Positions 1 to 9,907 of a DNA stretch of 64,000 bases are shown here, piece after piece. The first letter of the stretch is position 1, and each line of letters begins with the position of its first letter. A program made the translations under genes and the position numbers. The DNA is from Paenibacillaceae bacterium (GTDB lineage: Bacteria; Bacillota; Bacilli; Paenibacillales; Paenibacillaceae). The stretch is taken from positions 1 to 64,000 of the forward strand of contig REGQ01000064.1 of the NCBI GenBank assembly GCA_004134985.1. The letters are read 5' to 3'. Under the pieces are notes generated by a model, which saw only the letters and a program-made list of their open reading frames with translations, was not told the DNA's origin and did no database searches.

Positions 1-828
1 TTGCTGGACGCCGGTATAGGCCTCAAGCAGCCGCATCAGCTCGCGACGGGCCTCACCAGCGACGGGGCACCTTCCGACGCTTCGAGCCGCTGTGCGAAGA
101 AGCGCTGCCGCCTTGGCCCGACCACTCCTCCCACTGGCGCGCTTCATCCCCTGCGCGATCCATCCCTCGATGACTTCCTCAACCTGCAGCTGCTTTAGGT
201 CCATGGGGAGCGGAAATGCCCGCAGGGTCGCCAGCGCTCTCACCCCGTCCCATTCCTTGAAAACTTTCGTGAACTCGGGGAAGTAGATGTCGATCCATCG
301 CACGATTCGGTTGCGCAACGCCGAATGGTCGTTCGCCCAGAATTCGCGCTCGCTTATGATGCTCTTGATTTGCTCAAACCCGGGCTGATGCGGAGCGTAG
401 TCCGTGTAATACCCCCGTGTCACGACATCGGCGATGACCAAGGCATCTTTAGGGTCGTTTTTGGACGGGCTATTGTCTCGATTTTCCTTGTTGCGATGCG
501 TCGTGACCGGATTCACCAACACCACCTCGATGTCCATGTCGAGCAGCCAGTTAGCCAGGTTGTGCCAGTAGTGCCCCGTGGGCTCCAGGCCAACAAGCAC
601 CTGATCCTTATTTTGCTTGGCCAGCACCTCTTGGATCCAGTGCCGGAGGATTTCATAGCCTTCCACGGTGTTTGAAAAAGACAAGGCGCGTTTGGTCAGC
701 ACACGCCCGCGATAGTCTGTGACCTGTGCCGCATGCTTCTCCTTGGCGATGTCGATCCCAACCACCACATGCTCCGTCGTTATTCGTTCAATCCGTTGAT
801 TTTCAATCTCGTTTCGCGTACAATTCAT
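1..828 (-). mobile_element. IS110-family transposase, 3' part cut by the window edge
   Basis: Reading down from an ATG at 828, the frame stays open for 276 codons to the window edge, so only the N-terminal part is seen. An AAGGAGG ribosome site lies just upstream. Visible motifs fit the DEDD recombinase domain of IS110 transposases: VVVGIDIAKEKHAAQV near residues 21-36, VLVGLEPTGHYWHNLANW near 77-94, VVLVNPVTTHRNKE near 101-115, and SPSKNDPKDALVIADVV near 120-136. The C-terminal Tnp_20 part with the catalytic serine lies outside the window, so it is not possible to say whether the gene is intact. IS110 enzymes act with a noncoding RNA made from one end of the element. Confidence 0.93.
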
Positions 829-935
829 CTTAAGCGCCTCCTTGATGGATGATTAGGGCATTGACCCGTTGACACCTCCATCATACGAGGCGTTCCTTTT
901 TTTGTCCAACGCCATTTCTTAGCGTCTACAGGAAT
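829..935 (-). other. IS110 5' noncoding end (possible bridge-RNA region)
   Basis: This stretch lies between the transposase start and a repeat that also occurs elsewhere in the window, so the outer end of the insertion element probably falls within or just beyond it. It holds the ribosome site of the transposase and partly self-complementary segments. IS110-group elements are known to encode a structured guide (bridge) RNA in the noncoding end upstream of the recombinase gene. That assignment here is inference, because no structure was computed and the exact end is not visible. Confidence 0.4.
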
Positions 936-1075
936 GTTTAGATTTGAAAATCGGCCATTTATGGCCATTTAAGAGCTGTGGCAAGCGTTAGCGCAAAATC
1001 CCCACGAACAACCACGCATAGACAGCAACTTAACAAAAAGGCCGGCGGTTTGTCAGCCACCACCAGTAATCTCCC
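936..1075 (+). repeat. Dispersed repeat, copy A (inverted relative to 59199-59374)
   Basis: About 140 bp match the reverse complement of 59199-59374 over most of their length. Shared blocks in order include TAGATTTGAAAA, GGCCATTT, GCTGTGGCAAGCGTTAGCGC, TTAACAAA, GGCGGTTT and CAGCCACCACCAGTAAT. No convincing protein is encoded. Copy A is flanked on the left by the IS110 end and runs on the right straight into a tandem array that multiplies its last motif. Confidence 0.85.
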
Positions 1076-1330
1076 ATATGGGACTCGCCGGATCTCCACC
1101 ACCGGTAATGCCCCCATTTGGGACTCGCCGGATCTCCACCACCGGTAATGCCCCCATATGGGACTCGATGGATCTCCACCACCAGTAATGCCCCATATGA
1201 GACTCGCTGGATCTCCACCACCAGTAATGCCCCCATATGAAACTCGCTGGATCTCCACCACCAGTAATGCCCCCCATATGAGACTCGCTGGATCTCCACC
1301 ACCAGTAATGTCCTCCAGATGGGACTTGCT
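1057..1330. repeat. Tandem array of about 40-bp units, 6-7 copies
   Basis: The block GGATCTCCACCACC starts at 1090, 1130, 1170, 1209, 1249 and 1290, giving periods of 40, 40, 39, 40 and 41 bp. The shorter motif CCACCACC(A/G)GTAAT also occurs once before the first block, at 1057, making seven copies. A CCCATATGGG-like palindrome lies between copies. Because the period is not a multiple of three and varies, the long frames on both strands through the array are by-products of repetition and not genes. The units are near-identical with no unique spacers, so this is not a CRISPR array. Confidence 0.9.
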
Positions 1331-1548
1331 GAATACTCCAAAAGCGGGGAATCGGCACAAATAGCGGAACGTGTATTCTCCTAATTGCGAGAGTGCCAAA
1401 AATGCACAAAAAAAAGCCACCTAATAAGGTGGCCGCACATAAGTGCCAATGAATTTGGATAGGAGTGGAGAGAAACCATACTGTACTTTTATTATATGTA
1501 TCCGTTTTCATTTTGTCAACATGGTTTCGAATTTTATTTACATTTTTT

Positions 1549-2640
1549 TTAAAAATGAACGGCATACCCCAACTTTTCAAGCAATTGCACCGCTTCATCC
1601 AGAACCGCTTGCTCCCTGAAGGACAGACGAAGCACGCCAGGAACATCTTCCCTGCTCTCAATAATTTGCAAATTGCTCAAGTTGACCCGGTGATTGCCAA
1701 ACTCAGTGGCAATTTTGCCGATAATCCCCGGATGGTCTGGCACGTCCACATAACAATCATAAACCGAAGGAAGCATCCCTTTGCGCCGTTCAGGGAGTTG
1801 ACCGCGGAATTCGCCAGCCAAGCGGAACGCTTCTTCGACCGCCTCCGCATTATCCTGCTCCAGCATGTTTACGAAATCCACAATCTCCTGCTGCCAATCT
1901 TTCAGCAGATCAAGCAGCACGACCTTGTTATTTAGCAGAATATCACGCCAAATAACCGGATCTCCAGAAGCGATGCGGGTAATATCGCGGAAGCCTCCTG
2001 CCGCCAGCGAGCCATATAGTCCGTTGCCCTCATGGTAACGTCTAACCTGGTTCACCAGCGCAGCAGCAATAATATGCGGCAGATGGCTGATCGCTCCGAC
2101 AATTTCATCGTGCTCCTGGGAATCCACCGAAACAATCAGCGCTTTCGTATGCTTCAGCAGTGCTGTCAGCCGCTCAAGCGCCTCCGGCGGCGTTGATTCG
2201 GTCGGGGTCAGCACATAATAGGCATTTTCAAACAAATGCGAAGTAGCAGCCTCAACACCCGACTGCTCCTTGCCTGCCATTGGATGACCACCGATAAAAG
2301 TGGCGCCGCGCAAGTCGATCGTTTCCGCACAAGCTGTCAACGATGCTTTGGTGCTGCCTGCATCAGTAATAATACAACCCGGCTTCAGATCAAAACCGCT
2401 AAGTTCCTGCAAGTAAGGCTCCAAATTGCCTACTGGCACGCATAGAAAAATAAAGTCAGCCGACTCAGCGGCCTCTCTCATCGAAGTCGTCGCCTCATCG
2501 ACGACGCCGCGCTGTTTATACTTGACAACCGAGGATTCCCGAACCGAGTGTCCGACTACATGCAGTCCGGGCTTTCCTTTGAAGCACAAAGCCAAGGAGC
2601 CGCCAATAAGGCCGACTCCAAAAATTGCAATGGTTGTCAT
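1549..2640 (-). CDS. tyrA: Prephenate dehydrogenase with C-terminal ACT domain
   Basis: The 363-residue protein catalyses NAD-dependent oxidative decarboxylation of prephenate to 4-hydroxyphenylpyruvate in tyrosine synthesis, in the cytoplasm. The N-terminus has the Rossmann motif GVGLIGGSLAL (residues 8-18), and GGHPMAGKEQSG (near 137-148) carries the conserved His of this family. The last 70 residues form an ACT domain (DVPDHPGIIGKIATEFG), expected to bind an amino acid effector, as in B. subtilis TyrA. It is the last gene of the trp-hisC-tyrA run, only 3 bp after hisC, so it is probably co-transcribed. The ATG start gives full family length. Confidence 0.96.
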   Translation of the reverse strand: MTTIAIFGVGLIGGSLALCFKGKPGLHVVGHSVRESSVVKYKQRGVVDEATTSMREAAESADFIFLCVPVGNLEPYLQELSGFDLKPGCIITDAGSTKASLTACAETIDLRGATFIGGHPMAGKEQSGVEAATSHLFENAYYVLTPTESTPPEALERLTALLKHTKALIVSVDSQEHDEIVGAISHLPHIIAAALVNQVRRYHEGNGLYGSLAAGGFRDITRIASGDPVIWRDILLNNKVVLLDLLKDWQQEIVDFVNMLEQDNAEAVEEAFRLAGEFRGQLPERRKGMLPSVYDCYVDVPDHPGIIGKIATEFGNHRVNLSNLQIIESREDVPGVLRLSFREQAVLDEAVQLLEKLGYAVHF

Positions 2641-2643
2641 TCG

Positions 2644-3741
2644 TTAAACCTGTACTTTCAGTTCCTGGAGCACTTCCTCAAGCGCTCTAATAAATTGCTC
2701 GTTCTGCTTCTCGCTGCCTACCGTAATACGGATATGGGTCGGATAATAGCTCCAGCGAGCGCGGGAAATAATGCCTTTGCGCAGCAGTCCATCAAACACC
2801 TGGCCGGACGGGTGCTTTGCATCGAACATAATAAAGTTGCCATAGGCAGGGAAATACGGCAAGCCGAGTCTGTCAAACTGTGCAGTCAAATAGGCGATTC
2901 CTTCATTGTTATGCTTTTTGCAAAATGAAATAAACGCTTGATCCGCAACAGCCGCTTTCGCAGCAGCTTGAGCAAACCGGGTCGTATTGAATGGTTCCCG
3001 CACTTGATTAATCGAACGGATGACATCGGGATGGCCAACGCCATAGCCAATACGCAAAGACGCCAAGCCGTAAATTTTGGAAAACGTGCGGAGCAAGATC
3101 AAGTTTTTGTAATTCTTCAGCATCGACAATCCATCCGGAAATGATTCGTCTTCGATATACTCACAGTAGGCTTCGTCGAGCACGACCAGCACGCTGGCCG
3201 GTACGTGCTCCATAAATGTATTCAGCTCATCCTGTGTCACGATTGTGCCTGTCGGATTGTTCGGATTGCATATCCAGACGATCTTCGTCTTCACTGTCAC
3301 CGCCTCAAGCATTGCCGACAGATCATGCTTGCCGTCACGAAGCGGAACTTCAATGACATGGGCATTTTCAATTTCAGCGTTATGCTTGTACTGCGGGAAA
3401 GTCTCGTCCGCCATAATCGTCTCGTCTCCGGACACCAGAAAGGCGCGCGCGAGCATCAAAATGACTTCATCTGAACCTGCGCCGAAAATAAGCTGATCCT
3501 TCTCAACACCGAGATGGGCAGCGAGTGCTTCCGTCAATTCGACGCTGCCGCCGTCAGGGTAAATGCTTGTATTGGACAATTCATTAACAATTGCTGCTTT
3601 CGCCTCTTCAGAACATCCGAACGGATTTTCATTCGAAGCAAGCTTGACCACTTCTTCCAGGCCGAGCTCTTTCTTGACTGCATCCAAAGATTTTCCTGGC
3701 TGATAGACAGGCAGATGCATAATATTTTGTTTGGGTTGCAA
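2644..3741 (-). CDS. hisC: Histidinol-phosphate aminotransferase
   Basis: This is a fold-type I PLP aminotransferase of 365 residues. It transfers the amino group in histidine synthesis and, from its place between trpA and tyrA as in B. subtilis, probably also acts on aromatic 2-oxo acids. Visible motifs are KLASNENPFG near 33-42, WICNPNNPTGT near 155-165, VLDEAYCEY, and the PLP-lysine region RTFSKIYGLASLRIGYG near 218-234. The start is a TTG preceded by GAGGTGA at good spacing; an ATG seven codons in is the alternative. It is followed at 3 bp by tyrA. Specificity for histidinol phosphate is from family and context. Confidence 0.95.
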   Translation of the reverse strand: MQPKQNIMHLPVYQPGKSLDAVKKELGLEEVVKLASNENPFGCSEEAKAAIVNELSNTSIYPDGGSVELTEALAAHLGVEKDQLIFGAGSDEVILMLARAFLVSGDETIMADETFPQYKHNAEIENAHVIEVPLRDGKHDLSAMLEAVTVKTKIVWICNPNNPTGTIVTQDELNTFMEHVPASVLVVLDEAYCEYIEDESFPDGLSMLKNYKNLILLRTFSKIYGLASLRIGYGVGHPDVIRSINQVREPFNTTRFAQAAAKAAVADQAFISFCKKHNNEGIAYLTAQFDRLGLPYFPAYGNFIMFDAKHPSGQVFDGLLRKGIISRARWSYYPTHIRITVGSEKQNEQFIRALEEVLQELKVQV

Positions 3742-3789
3742 ATTTATTCACCTCTTCTATTCGTCTATAGCAATTGTACACGGCAACGT

Positions 3790-4596
3790 TCAAACCTTCA
3801 ACTGTTTCACAAAGGAATAGATTTGCTCCAGTCCCTGCGCTCGCGTGTTCTCCTGCTGCAGAAGCGGCAAATTATTCTCAATCTCGCGGACAATTGCGCT
3901 CCCGACGATAACCCCATCGCACTGTCCCGCAAACCGCTCTACTTGCTCGCGTGACGAGATGCCAAACCCAATGGCCATCGGTACAGGCGACAACTGCCGC
4001 ACCGTTTTCAGAAATTCCTCAATCCCGCTATGAAAATCAGACCGGACACCTGTGACGCCAAGCGATGATACGCAGTACACAAATCCTCTCGCACTGCTCA
4101 CAATGCGGGCAATTCGCTCGTTCGAGGTCGGCGCCACAAGCGGGATTAAATGAATGTCTGCTTCCTCGGCCATCCTCCGCACTTCCGCATCCTCTTCAAT
4201 TGGGAGGTCCGGAATGAGCAGACCGCTGATGCCCTTGCTTTTCACCGTTTCAAAAAACTTCTCCAGACCAAACTGAAATACCGGATTATAGTAAGTAAAT
4301 AGAATAAAAGGCAGCTCAATCCCTGAATTTCTCGCATCTTCCGCAAGCTGAATACAATTCATCAATGTCACCTTGTTTTCCAATGCACGTCCTGAAGCCC
4401 GCTGTATAACCGGCCCGTCAGCCAATGGATCGGAATACGGGACACCAAGCTCGATAATGTCTGCGCCCGCTTCCTCCATCTTGCGGATAATCTCAATCGT
4501 TGTATTCAAATCGGGATCGCCTACCGTCAGAAACGGAATAAGCGCTGTTCGCCCTTCTGCGCGAAGCCGCTCAAAGGCTGCATCAATGCGATTCAT
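3790..4596 (-). CDS. trpA: Tryptophan synthase alpha chain
   Basis: The 268-residue TIM-barrel protein cleaves indole-3-glycerol phosphate to indole and glyceraldehyde 3-phosphate in the alpha2beta2 synthase. [22 protein letters not shown] near residues 46-67 carries the catalytic Glu and Asp, [11 protein letters not shown] marks the mid-barrel, and [10 protein letters not shown] with GVIVGSAIV forms the phosphate-binding end. The first codons overlap trpB by 14 bp, the classic arrangement for coupled translation of the two subunits. About 50 bp separate it from hisC. Length is normal and all key residues are present. Confidence 0.97.
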   Translation of the reverse strand: MNRIDAAFERLRAEGRTALIPFLTVGDPDLNTTIEIIRKMEEAGADIIELGVPYSDPLADGPVIQRASGRALENKVTLMNCIQLAEDARNSGIELPFILFTYYNPVFQFGLEKFFETVKSKGISGLLIPDLPIEEDAEVRRMAEEADIHLIPLVAPTSNERIARIVSSARGFVYCVSSLGVTGVRSDFHSGIEEFLKTVRQLSPVPMAIGFGISSREQVERFAGQCDGVIVGSAIVREIENNLPLLQQENTRAQGLEQIYSFVKQLKV

Positions 4597-5788
4597 CCGC
4601 TTCCCCTCCCAAATAACTCATAATGGATTCTACATCCTTGTCGCCACGTCCGGACAAGTTGATGATGATAATCTGGTCTTTATCGAGCGTAGGCGCCAGT
4701 TTCACCGTGTGGGCAATAGCGTGTGCCGATTCAAGCGCCGGAATAATCCCTTCCTGACGAGACAACAGTCCAACCGCATCCAATGCTTCCTGATCAGTAA
4801 TCGGAACATATTGGGCTCTGCCCGCATCCTTCAAATAGGAATGTTCCGGACCGATTCCCGGGTAATCCAGACCGGCGGAGATGGAGTGCGCAGGCTGCAC
4901 CTGGCCATATTCATCCTGCAGCACATAGCTCATCGATCCCTGAAACACCCCATGTCTGCCAAGCGACATCGTTGCTGCATGCTCCTCAGTATCAAGTCCT
5001 CTGCCGGCAGCTTCCACACCGATCAAGCGCACCGGTTCATCATTAATAAAGGGATAGAATATCCCGATTGCGTTGCTGCCGCCTCCTACTGCCGCCACGA
5101 CATAATCCGGCAAGCGCCCTTCCGCCTCCATAATTTGTCTGCGTGACTCATCGCCGATAATACGCTGGAAATTGCGCACCATCATCGGATAAGGATGCGG
5201 ACCGGTTACCGAGCCCAAAATATAATACGTATCATCCACATTGCTGACCCAGTAGCGCAGCGTTTCGTTACAGGCATCCTTCAACGTTTTCGTACCTGAG
5301 GTAACAGGAATGACCTCCGCTCCAAGCAGCTTCATGCGAAATACATTTAATTGCTGGCGCTTTGTGTCCTCTTCACCCATAAAAACCTTGCATTCGAGTC
5401 CAAGCAGCGCCGCCACGGTAGCGGAAGCAACGCCGTGTTGTCCCGCCCCGGTCTCGGCGATAATTTTCGTCTTGCCCATCCGCTTGGCAAGCACGCCCTG
5501 CGCGATCGTATTGTTGATCTTATGGGCGCCCGTATGGTTCAAGTCCTCGCGTTTGAGATAGATTTTGGCTCCGCCAAGATGCTGCGAAAGCCGCTCGGCA
5601 TAATATAACGGCGTTTCGCGGCCAACATATTGCTTCAATAAATATTGAACCTCTTCATTAAAAGAAGGATCATTCGTGTAATGCTCGTACGCCTGCTCCA
5701 ACTCCAGCAGAGCGTTCATTAATGTTTCCGGCACGTATCTGCCGCCAAACTGGCCGAAACGTCCATTGCTATCCGGTACCTGATTCAT
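4583..5788 (-). CDS. trpB: Tryptophan synthase beta chain
   Basis: The 401-residue PLP enzyme condenses indole with serine to give tryptophan. [13 protein letters not shown] is at the N-terminus, the PLP lysine lies in [12 protein letters not shown] (near residue 89), the substrate loop is [10 protein letters not shown], and the phosphate-binding loop is [17 protein letters not shown] near the C-terminus is also typical. This is the TrpB1 form that pairs with TrpA. It overlaps trpF upstream by 4 bp and trpA downstream by 14 bp, so the four-gene distal trp block looks translationally coupled. Confidence 0.98.
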   Translation of the reverse strand: MNQVPDSNGRFGQFGGRYVPETLMNALLELEQAYEHYTNDPSFNEEVQYLLKQYVGRETPLYYAERLSQHLGGAKIYLKREDLNHTGAHKINNTIAQGVLAKRMGKTKIIAETGAGQHGVASATVAALLGLECKVFMGEEDTKRQQLNVFRMKLLGAEVIPVTSGTKTLKDACNETLRYWVSNVDDTYYILGSVTGPHPYPMMVRNFQRIIGDESRRQIMEAEGRLPDYVVAAVGGGSNAIGIFYPFINDEPVRLIGVEAAGRGLDTEEHAATMSLGRHGVFQGSMSYVLQDEYGQVQPAHSISAGLDYPGIGPEHSYLKDAGRAQYVPITDQEALDAVGLLSRQEGIIPALESAHAIAHTVKLAPTLDKDQIIIINLSGRGDKDVESIMSYLGGEADESH

Positions 5789-6462
5789 GCGCCTGTCACC
5801 CTTTCAACAAATAAACGTATTTTATCCACATCTTTGCGACCTTCCGTTTCTACACCGCTGGATACATCCACGCCATCGGGATTCGTCGCGTCAAGCAGCC
5901 GGACTACATTATCCGGGCTAAGTCCCCCGGCAACATAGAGAGGAACACCGAGCTTGCGGGCCTCCGCCAAATAACCGTCCACCAGATTCCAGTCAAACGT
6001 CTGGCCTGTTCCCCCGCCTGCCGTATCGATCAGCACTGCATCGATAGCGCCAGCGTAGGATGCGAGCTCTGCGTAGGCTCCATCCGTCTGCTGATCACCA
6101 GCAGCAACTGAGAATACCTTCCACACACCAACCTGCAATTCGTCCTTGATTTGGCGGCAAAATTGCGGCGTTTCCGCACCATGAAGCTGCACAATATCGA
6201 GCGGCACTTCGCGAAGCAGCGTCTGCAGCTGTACAAATTCAGGCTGAACGAACACTCCGACCGTCTGGGGCGCCCGCCCCGCTGCGCATTGCAATCGCTG
6301 CACTGCGGCCACGAGCGGGACAGCCTGTTCTGCGGTAACTTGTCTGCGGCTTGGCGCGAATACGAAGCCGATTTGGTCAATGGCCATTCCGTCCAGCTTC
6401 CCGATTGTCGCCTCATCCATCAGACCGCACACTTTTATTTTTGTCTGAGATGTTATCGTCAT
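5785..6462 (-). CDS. trpF: Phosphoribosylanthranilate isomerase
   Basis: The 225-residue TIM-barrel enzyme carries out the Amadori rearrangement of phosphoribosylanthranilate. KVCGL near residues 10-14 holds the catalytic Cys, [17 protein letters not shown] near 138-154 holds the catalytic Asp and phosphate contacts, and [10 protein letters not shown] and GVDVSSGVE are the C-terminal phosphate-binding loops. It is a stand-alone gene, not fused to trpC. It overlaps trpC by 4 bp and trpB by 4 bp, inside the trpEDCFBA order shared with Bacillus. Confidence 0.96.
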   Translation of the reverse strand: MTITSQTKIKVCGLMDEATIGKLDGMAIDQIGFVFAPSRRQVTAEQAVPLVAAVQRLQCAAGRAPQTVGVFVQPEFVQLQTLLREVPLDIVQLHGAETPQFCRQIKDELQVGVWKVFSVAAGDQQTDGAYAELASYAGAIDAVLIDTAGGGTGQTFDWNLVDGYLAEARKLGVPLYVAGGLSPDNVVRLLDATNPDGVDVSSGVETEGRKDVDKIRLFVERVTGA

Positions 6463-7253
6463 TTGCCAATCGGCCCCAACAGATCAATAACTGCTGCGCC
6501 CACATCAGCCTGACGCATGAAATGCTCCCCGATCAGCACGCCTCTGGCTCCAACAGATTCGAGATAGGCAATTTCTTGCGGTGCCGAGATCCCGCTTTCG
6601 CTAATGACAGTTGTCCCTTCAGGGATGAATGCCATCAACTGTTCTGTCGTACGAATATCGGTCACAAAGCTGCGCAAATCCCGATTGTTAATGCCGATGA
6701 GCGTCGCCTTGTCAAGCGACAGCACCGTATCCAGCTCTTCACGGTCATGCACTTCAACGAGCACATCCATGCCCAACGATTTGGCCAGATCGTAATATTC
6801 ATTCAACTGGGCTGGTGTCAAAATGGCGGCAATAAGCAGCACCGCATCCGCCCCAATTACCCGTGCCTCATAAACCTGGCGATAATCGATAATAAAGTCT
6901 TTGCGAAGCAGTGGTACATCGACCTGCTGGCGAATTTGCGTTAAGTAAGCATTGGAACCTTGGAAAAAATCCACATCCGTCAGCACGGAAATACAATCGG
7001 CACCCGCGCTTTCATACGTCTTGGCGAGCTGAACAGGATCAAAATCATCACGGATCAATCCCTTGGAGGGCGATGCTTTCTTCACTTCTGCGATCAAGCC
7101 GAGCTTGCGCTTGCTCCCGGACACCAGTCTCTTCTCAAATCCCAGGCAGGCCGGCATGTTCGCAATTTTCCGTTCATAGTCGGCAAGTTCGAAATTCGCT
7201 GCCAATTGCTCAACTTCCTTGTGCTTCACATCAACGATTTTATCTAGAAACAT
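6459..7253 (-). CDS. trpC: Indole-3-glycerol phosphate synthase
   Basis: This enzyme closes the indole ring, converting carboxyphenylamino-deoxyribulose phosphate to indole-3-glycerol phosphate. Key segments are IAEVKKASPSKG (catalytic Glu and Lys), CISVLTDVDFFQGS, LLRKDFIIDYRQVYEARVIGADAVLL (catalytic Lys) split across the barrel, IGINNRDLRSF, and ISESGISAPQEI. The ATG at 7253 is preferred because GGAG lies nine bases before it; a TTG two codons earlier would sit on the ribosome site. The predicted protein has 264 residues. The gene overlaps the end of trpD by 14 bp. Confidence 0.96.
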   Translation of the reverse strand: MFLDKIVDVKHKEVEQLAANFELADYERKIANMPACLGFEKRLVSGSKRKLGLIAEVKKASPSKGLIRDDFDPVQLAKTYESAGADCISVLTDVDFFQGSNAYLTQIRQQVDVPLLRKDFIIDYRQVYEARVIGADAVLLIAAILTPAQLNEYYDLAKSLGMDVLVEVHDREELDTVLSLDKATLIGINNRDLRSFVTDIRTTEQLMAFIPEGTTVISESGISAPQEIAYLESVGARGVLIGEHFMRQADVGAAVIDLLGPIGK

Positions 7254-8289
7254 GTGCAATCTCTCCTGTCGTGCGAATCAACTGATGCAGCTTCTCCTCA
7301 GCCAATCCGTTGTCGATAACTTGCAAAGCTTTCTGAACGCCTGCAGCGATGGTCTCCGCTCCGCCCCCCGCATAAATGCAGGCTCCTGCATTGGCAGCGA
7401 CAATTGCGCGATAGGCATCGACCGCTTCACCGCGAAATACACGGCGGATAATATCCGCATTGACCTCTGCATCCCCGCCCATCACTTCACCGAGGGTATA
7501 ACGAGGCAGGCCAAGATCTTCCGGCGTCAGATCAAACGTGTGAATATCGCCGTTCTTCAATTCAGACACCTGTGTAGGAGCCGAAATGCTTATCTCATCG
7601 AGCCCGTCATGACTGCTGACGACAAGCGCCCGTTTCAATCCCAGATTGCGCAGTACGCCAGCCACTGTTTCCGTACGGGCGCGGTCATAGATACCAAGCA
7701 TCTGACGGTCAGCCCCCGCCGGATTTGTCAGCGGTCCAAGCATATTGAAGATCGTTCGTACACCAAGCTCACGACGGGGACCGGCTGCATGCCGCAGTGA
7801 AGGATGGTACAGCTGTGCAAACATGAAGCAAATGCCGATCTGGTCCAGACAGGTTCCCGCCTCTTCTGCAGTAAGTTCGATCGATACGCCTAGCGCCTCC
7901 AGAACATCGGCGCTGCCAGCCTTGCCGGACATCGCCCGGTTGCCATGTTTGGCAACTTTGATGCCGGAGGCGGCTGCGATAATTGCCGAGGCGGTAGAAA
8001 TATTGAATTTATGGACGCCTGAGCCTCCCGTTCCACACGTATCAAGCAGCCCCTCACGCCCGTGAGCGACCCGGTTTGATTTGGCCCGCATCACTTCTGC
8101 AAACCCGGTGATCTCGTCGATCGTCTCGCCTTTCATGCGCAGCGCAATTACGATGCCGGCAATTTGCGAGGAGGTTGCTTCCCCGCTCATAATAATATCC
8201 ATCATGTCGGCCGCTTCCTCGCGGGACAAGTCCTCCTGCCGAATCACTTTTTCAAGCGCTGCTTTTATCGTTAAGGCTGTTGCTGTCAT
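7240..8289 (-). CDS. trpD: Anthranilate phosphoribosyltransferase
   Basis: The 349-residue enzyme joins anthranilate to phosphoribosyl pyrophosphate, the second step of tryptophan synthesis. DTCGTGGSG near residues 82-90 binds the pyrophosphate, and KHGNRAMSGKAGSADVLEAL near 110-129 includes the conserved anthranilate and Mg-binding residues. No glutaminase domain is fused to it, and no trpG lies in this operon, as in Bacillus, where the amidotransferase (pabA/trpG) is encoded elsewhere. The ATG directly follows the trpE stop with no gap. Confidence 0.97.
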   Translation of the reverse strand: MTATALTIKAALEKVIRQEDLSREEAADMMDIIMSGEATSSQIAGIVIALRMKGETIDEITGFAEVMRAKSNRVAHGREGLLDTCGTGGSGVHKFNISTASAIIAAASGIKVAKHGNRAMSGKAGSADVLEALGVSIELTAEEAGTCLDQIGICFMFAQLYHPSLRHAAGPRRELGVRTIFNMLGPLTNPAGADRQMLGIYDRARTETVAGVLRNLGLKRALVVSSHDGLDEISISAPTQVSELKNGDIHTFDLTPEDLGLPRYTLGEVMGGDAEVNADIIRRVFRGEAVDAYRAIVAANAGACIYAGGGAETIAAGVQKALQVIDNGLAEEKLHQLIRTTGEIAHVSR

Positions 8290-9846
8290 TTACCTCTCCC
8301 CCTGAGCACTTGTATAGTAATCCATATTGACAACATTCGAACTATGATTGTCCTGCTCCGGGAACATCGCCTCTGCGACCCGAATCGACTTCAGCATCGC
8401 CTTCGCTTTATTCACGGTTTCCGTATATTCATTCTCCGGCACAGAATCCCAGACAATTCCGGCTCCCGCTTGCACATACGCCTTGCCTTCCTTGAAAATA
8501 ATCGTCCTTATTGTAATGCACGTATCCATGCTTCCCCCGAAGCCAAGGTAGCCAATCGCACCTGCGTACGCGCCACGCGCCTCATTTTCCAGTTCCGCAA
8601 TAATTTCCATAGCCCGCAGCTTGGGCGCGCCTGATACGGTACCTGCAGGAAGGCAGGAGATGAAGGCATCGAAAAAGTCTTTATCTTCTCGGAGTTTGCC
8701 AGATACATTGGAAACGATGTGCATAACATGCGAGTAGCGTTCCACTTCCATATAAGTGTCGCAATGCACCGAACCGAAGGTCGATACACGGCCAATATCA
8801 TTGCGTCCCAAATCGACAAGCATCAAATGCTCCGCACGCTCTTTCTCATCGGCCAGCAGCTCTCTTTCGAGCTCTGCATCGGCTTCCGGCGTCGCTCCTC
8901 TGGGACGGGTACCCGCAATCGGCCTTGTTTCCACACGATCGCCGTTTACTTTCACCAGTGCTTCCGGGGAAGTGCCTACGATCACCTCATCCCCCATCTT
9001 GAGAAAATACATATAGGGCGATGGGTTCATCGTGCGCAGCACCCGATACACATCAAGCGGATCTACAACGGTTTCAATGCTGAATCGCTGAGACAGCACG
9101 ACCTGAAAAATATCTCCGGCGCGAATGTATTCTTTCGCTTTATCGACATTCGCAAGAAACTGCGGCTTGGTTACATTCGACATGATCTCGCCCAGTTCCA
9201 AATCCCCTGGCACGATTCCGCCGGCCAGTGCCGGTGCAATAGGCTGTTCTAGCTTCCGTAGCGTCGCTGTTATTTTGGCAACCGCCTTATCGTAGGCTTC
9301 CTTAATATCCTGATCTGTCGCCTGCTCTGGGATGTGTACATTGCCGATTACCTGAATCTGCTGTTTGAAATGATCGAATACAATCACTTGATCGCAGAAC
9401 ATAAATTTCAAATCACTCATATTTAAATCGTCGACACGATGCGACGGCAAATTCTCATAATACTGCAGCAAATCATAACCAAAAAATCCGATTGCTCCGC
9501 CAGTAAACGGAGGCAAGCCTGGCAAGGACGGGCTCCGATAAGAACGTAGCTGCGACTTTAGCAATTCAATCGGCTTATCGTTTAATTCCCGGATTTCACC
9601 TTGCTGTTCAATGGTAATCTTGCCGTGTTTGCCAGAAACCATCATGAAGGGATCTGCCCCTATAAATGAATAGCGCGCCCAGTTGACGCCACCCTCCACA
9701 CTTTCAAGCAAAAATGCATTCGCTTCCCGGTAAAAATGCCGGAACAACCGAATCGGTGTCTCTGTATCTGCAAGGCAAGTGCGCACCACCGGAATCAAAT
9801 TATACTGTCCGGCCAATCGAATGACCTGATGCAATTCATCTGACAT
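8290..9846 (-). CDS. trpE: Anthranilate synthase component I
   Basis: This subunit converts chorismate and ammonia to anthranilate, the committed step. The predicted protein has 518 residues. FLLESVEGG (near residues 40-48) matches the LLES element that forms the tryptophan feedback site. PIAGTRPRG, LMLVDLGRNDIGRV and LPAGTVSGAPKLRAMEII are the chorismate-binding core. Two ATGs lie close together (9852 and 9846). 9846 is chosen because AAGGG is nine bases away, while for 9852 it is only three. A TTG at 9906 is unlikely because it abuts the attenuator. Expression is probably controlled by the TRAP-type leader upstream. Confidence 0.96.
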   Translation of the reverse strand: MSDELHQVIRLAGQYNLIPVVRTCLADTETPIRLFRHFYREANAFLLESVEGGVNWARYSFIGADPFMMVSGKHGKITIEQQGEIRELNDKPIELLKSQLRSYRSPSLPGLPPFTGGAIGFFGYDLLQYYENLPSHRVDDLNMSDLKFMFCDQVIVFDHFKQQIQVIGNVHIPEQATDQDIKEAYDKAVAKITATLRKLEQPIAPALAGGIVPGDLELGEIMSNVTKPQFLANVDKAKEYIRAGDIFQVVLSQRFSIETVVDPLDVYRVLRTMNPSPYMYFLKMGDEVIVGTSPEALVKVNGDRVETRPIAGTRPRGATPEADAELERELLADEKERAEHLMLVDLGRNDIGRVSTFGSVHCDTYMEVERYSHVMHIVSNVSGKLREDKDFFDAFISCLPAGTVSGAPKLRAMEIIAELENEARGAYAGAIGYLGFGGSMDTCITIRTIIFKEGKAYVQAGAGIVWDSVPENEYTETVNKAKAMLKSIRVAEAMFPEQDNHSSNVVNMDYYTSAQGER

Positions 9847-9907
9847 AAGCATAATCCCTTCTTTCCTGTTAAATTGCTGCCGCAGCAGACTGACGGTTTC
9901 TTTCAAA

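Noticed and set aside
1057-1330. Possible CRISPR array
   Set aside because: Units are near-identical and contiguous, with no unique spacers and no cas genes.
959-1661. Several long frames on both strands through the tandem array
   Set aside because: They consist of the repeat translated in shifting frames (GGGDPAS, VVEIQRV) and have no ribosome sites; the array period is not a multiple of three.
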